From: Alkaliphilus sp.
GTDB lineage: Bacteria > Bacillota > Clostridia > Peptostreptococcales > Natronincolaceae
NCBI GenBank assembly: GCA_023230535.1
Contig: JALNXC010000108.1
Location: forward strand, 1-5,566
Direction of reading: 5' to 3'
DNA length: 5,566 bases
The notes under the pieces are model-generated. The model was not told the DNA's origin and searched no databases. It saw nothing but the letters and a program-made list of their open reading frames with translations. Below, piece after piece: positions 4,917-5,566 of the stretch (within the stretch, counting starts at the first letter, position 1; each line of letters opens with the position of its first letter). Both the position numbers and the translations under genes were made by a program.

Positions 4917-5566
4917 TTTTAAATCTGTAGCCCGCCCCCCATACGGTTTCAATATATTGGCCATTTTCACAACTATCACTAATTTTTTCCCTTATCCTCG
5001 CTATATGTACGGTTATTGTCGATGCATCCGTCAAAGAATCATAGCCCCAGACCCTTTCAAACAATTCCTCCTTGCTAAAAACTCTGTTTGGGTTTTCTGC
5101 TAAAAACAAGGATAGTTCAAACTCCTTCTGAGTCAAAAAAATTTCCTTATCGTTTATATATACTCTTCTGTCCTGCTTATCAATAGACAGGGTCCCGGCT
5201 TTTATCATTTTTGTTTTAGAACTGTGATTAAACCTTTCGTATGTTTTTATATGGCTATTCACCCTCGCTACCAATTCTCCCATACCAAAGGGTTTAGTTA
5301 TATAATCATCGGCTCCCAGGTTTAATCCTTTAATTTTAAATGTTTCTTCGCATTTTGCAGATACTATGAGCACAGGTATTTGTTTAGTATCGGATATTTC
5401 TTTTAATATGTCAAAACCATCCTTTTGGGGAAGCATTAAGTCTAAAATAATCAGATCAAAGTCTTCATTTTTAATATATTCAAGACCGGAATCGCCGTCA
5501 AAAACACATTTAACTTCATAACCGCTCATTTCTAAATAATCCTTTAAAATTTCCGATATGCTCTTA
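4912..5566 (-). CDS. OmpR/PhoB-family response regulator (5' end cut by window edge)
   Basis: A DNA-binding two-component response regulator. The frame stays open to the right edge: codons upstream of the internal ATG at 5529 read KSISEILKDYLE, which is the normal first helix of a receiver domain. That ATG is therefore not the start, and only about ten residues (the beta-1 strand and acidic pocket) lie outside the window. Receiver features seen: phosphoacceptor Asp in IILDLMLP (codon 5440-5442), the switch Ser in VLIVSAK, and the conserved Lys in DDYITKPF. A linker leads to a C-terminal winged helix with LTQKEFELSLFLAENPNRVF, the recognition helix region DASTITVHIARIREKI, and the terminal hairpin ETVWGAGYRF. 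Phosphorylation by a sensor kinase would promote dimerisation and promoter binding. No kinase gene follows; a gene remnant does. The partner may lie upstream or be encoded elsewhere. Target genes cannot be inferred. Confidence 0.95.
   Translation of the reverse strand, partial: KSISEILKDYLEMSGYEVKCVFDGDSGLEYIKNEDFDLIILDLMLPQKDGFDILKEISDTKQIPVLIVSAKCEETFKIKGLNLGADDYITKPFGMGELVARVNSHIKTYERFNHSSKTKMIKAGTLSIDKQDRRVYINDKEIFLTQKEFELSLFLAENPNRVFSKEELFERVWGYDSLTDASTITVHIARIREKISDSCENGQYIETVWGAGYRFKM

Noticed and set aside
1..5566. CRISPR array, tRNA, rRNA or complete insertion sequence
   Set aside because: No regularly spaced repeats, no tRNA or rRNA-like segments, no transposase motifs and no terminal inverted repeats were seen on either strand.

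Overview
The window is AT-rich DNA with strong purine-rich Shine-Dalgarno sites, sigma-A-type promoters and Gram-positive gene families. This points to a low-GC Firmicute, most likely a member of the Clostridia. All recognisable genes lie on the minus strand, so the biological order runs from position 5566 down to position 1. Both ends of the window cut through genes.

Right end (about 4912-5566): most of an OmpR/PhoB-type response regulator, lacking only about its first ten residues beyond the edge. No histidine kinase gene follows it. Instead, 4621-4916 holds the remains of an unrecognised gene, with two coding-like pieces in different frames. Next is a MNT-type nucleotidyltransferase (antitoxin-like) at 4189-4488. 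It is followed immediately by only the C-terminal half of its expected HEPN (HepT) partner at 4029-4187. The toxin still carries its RX4HXY motif but has lost its N-terminal half, so this looks like a decayed HEPN/MNT toxin-antitoxin module.

Centre (2506-3841): the clearest regulatory unit. A consensus promoter (TTGACA, 17 bp, TATAAT) leads into a fluoride (crcB-type) riboswitch, which merges with a strong intrinsic terminator. Directly downstream is a 393-residue CPA2-family cation:proton antiporter resembling the SLC9B/NHA2 branch. Fluoride binding should stabilise a pseudoknot that uses part of the terminator's left arm, so the antiporter should be switched on by fluoride.

Left end (1-2433): an autoregulated YtrA-type operon. 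A promoter whose -10 box overlaps a perfect 12-bp inverted repeat drives four tightly packed genes: a GntR/YtrA-family repressor, an ABC ATPase, a six-helix ABC permease and a membrane protein of unknown function that runs off the left edge. The first three genes overlap by about 20 bp each, and the fourth begins 5 bp after the permease stop.

The most interesting points are the fluoride-riboswitch/SLC9B-like antiporter pairing, the operator geometry of the YtrA operon, the truncated HEPN toxin beside an intact-looking MNT protein, and the unidentified frameshifted gene remnant.
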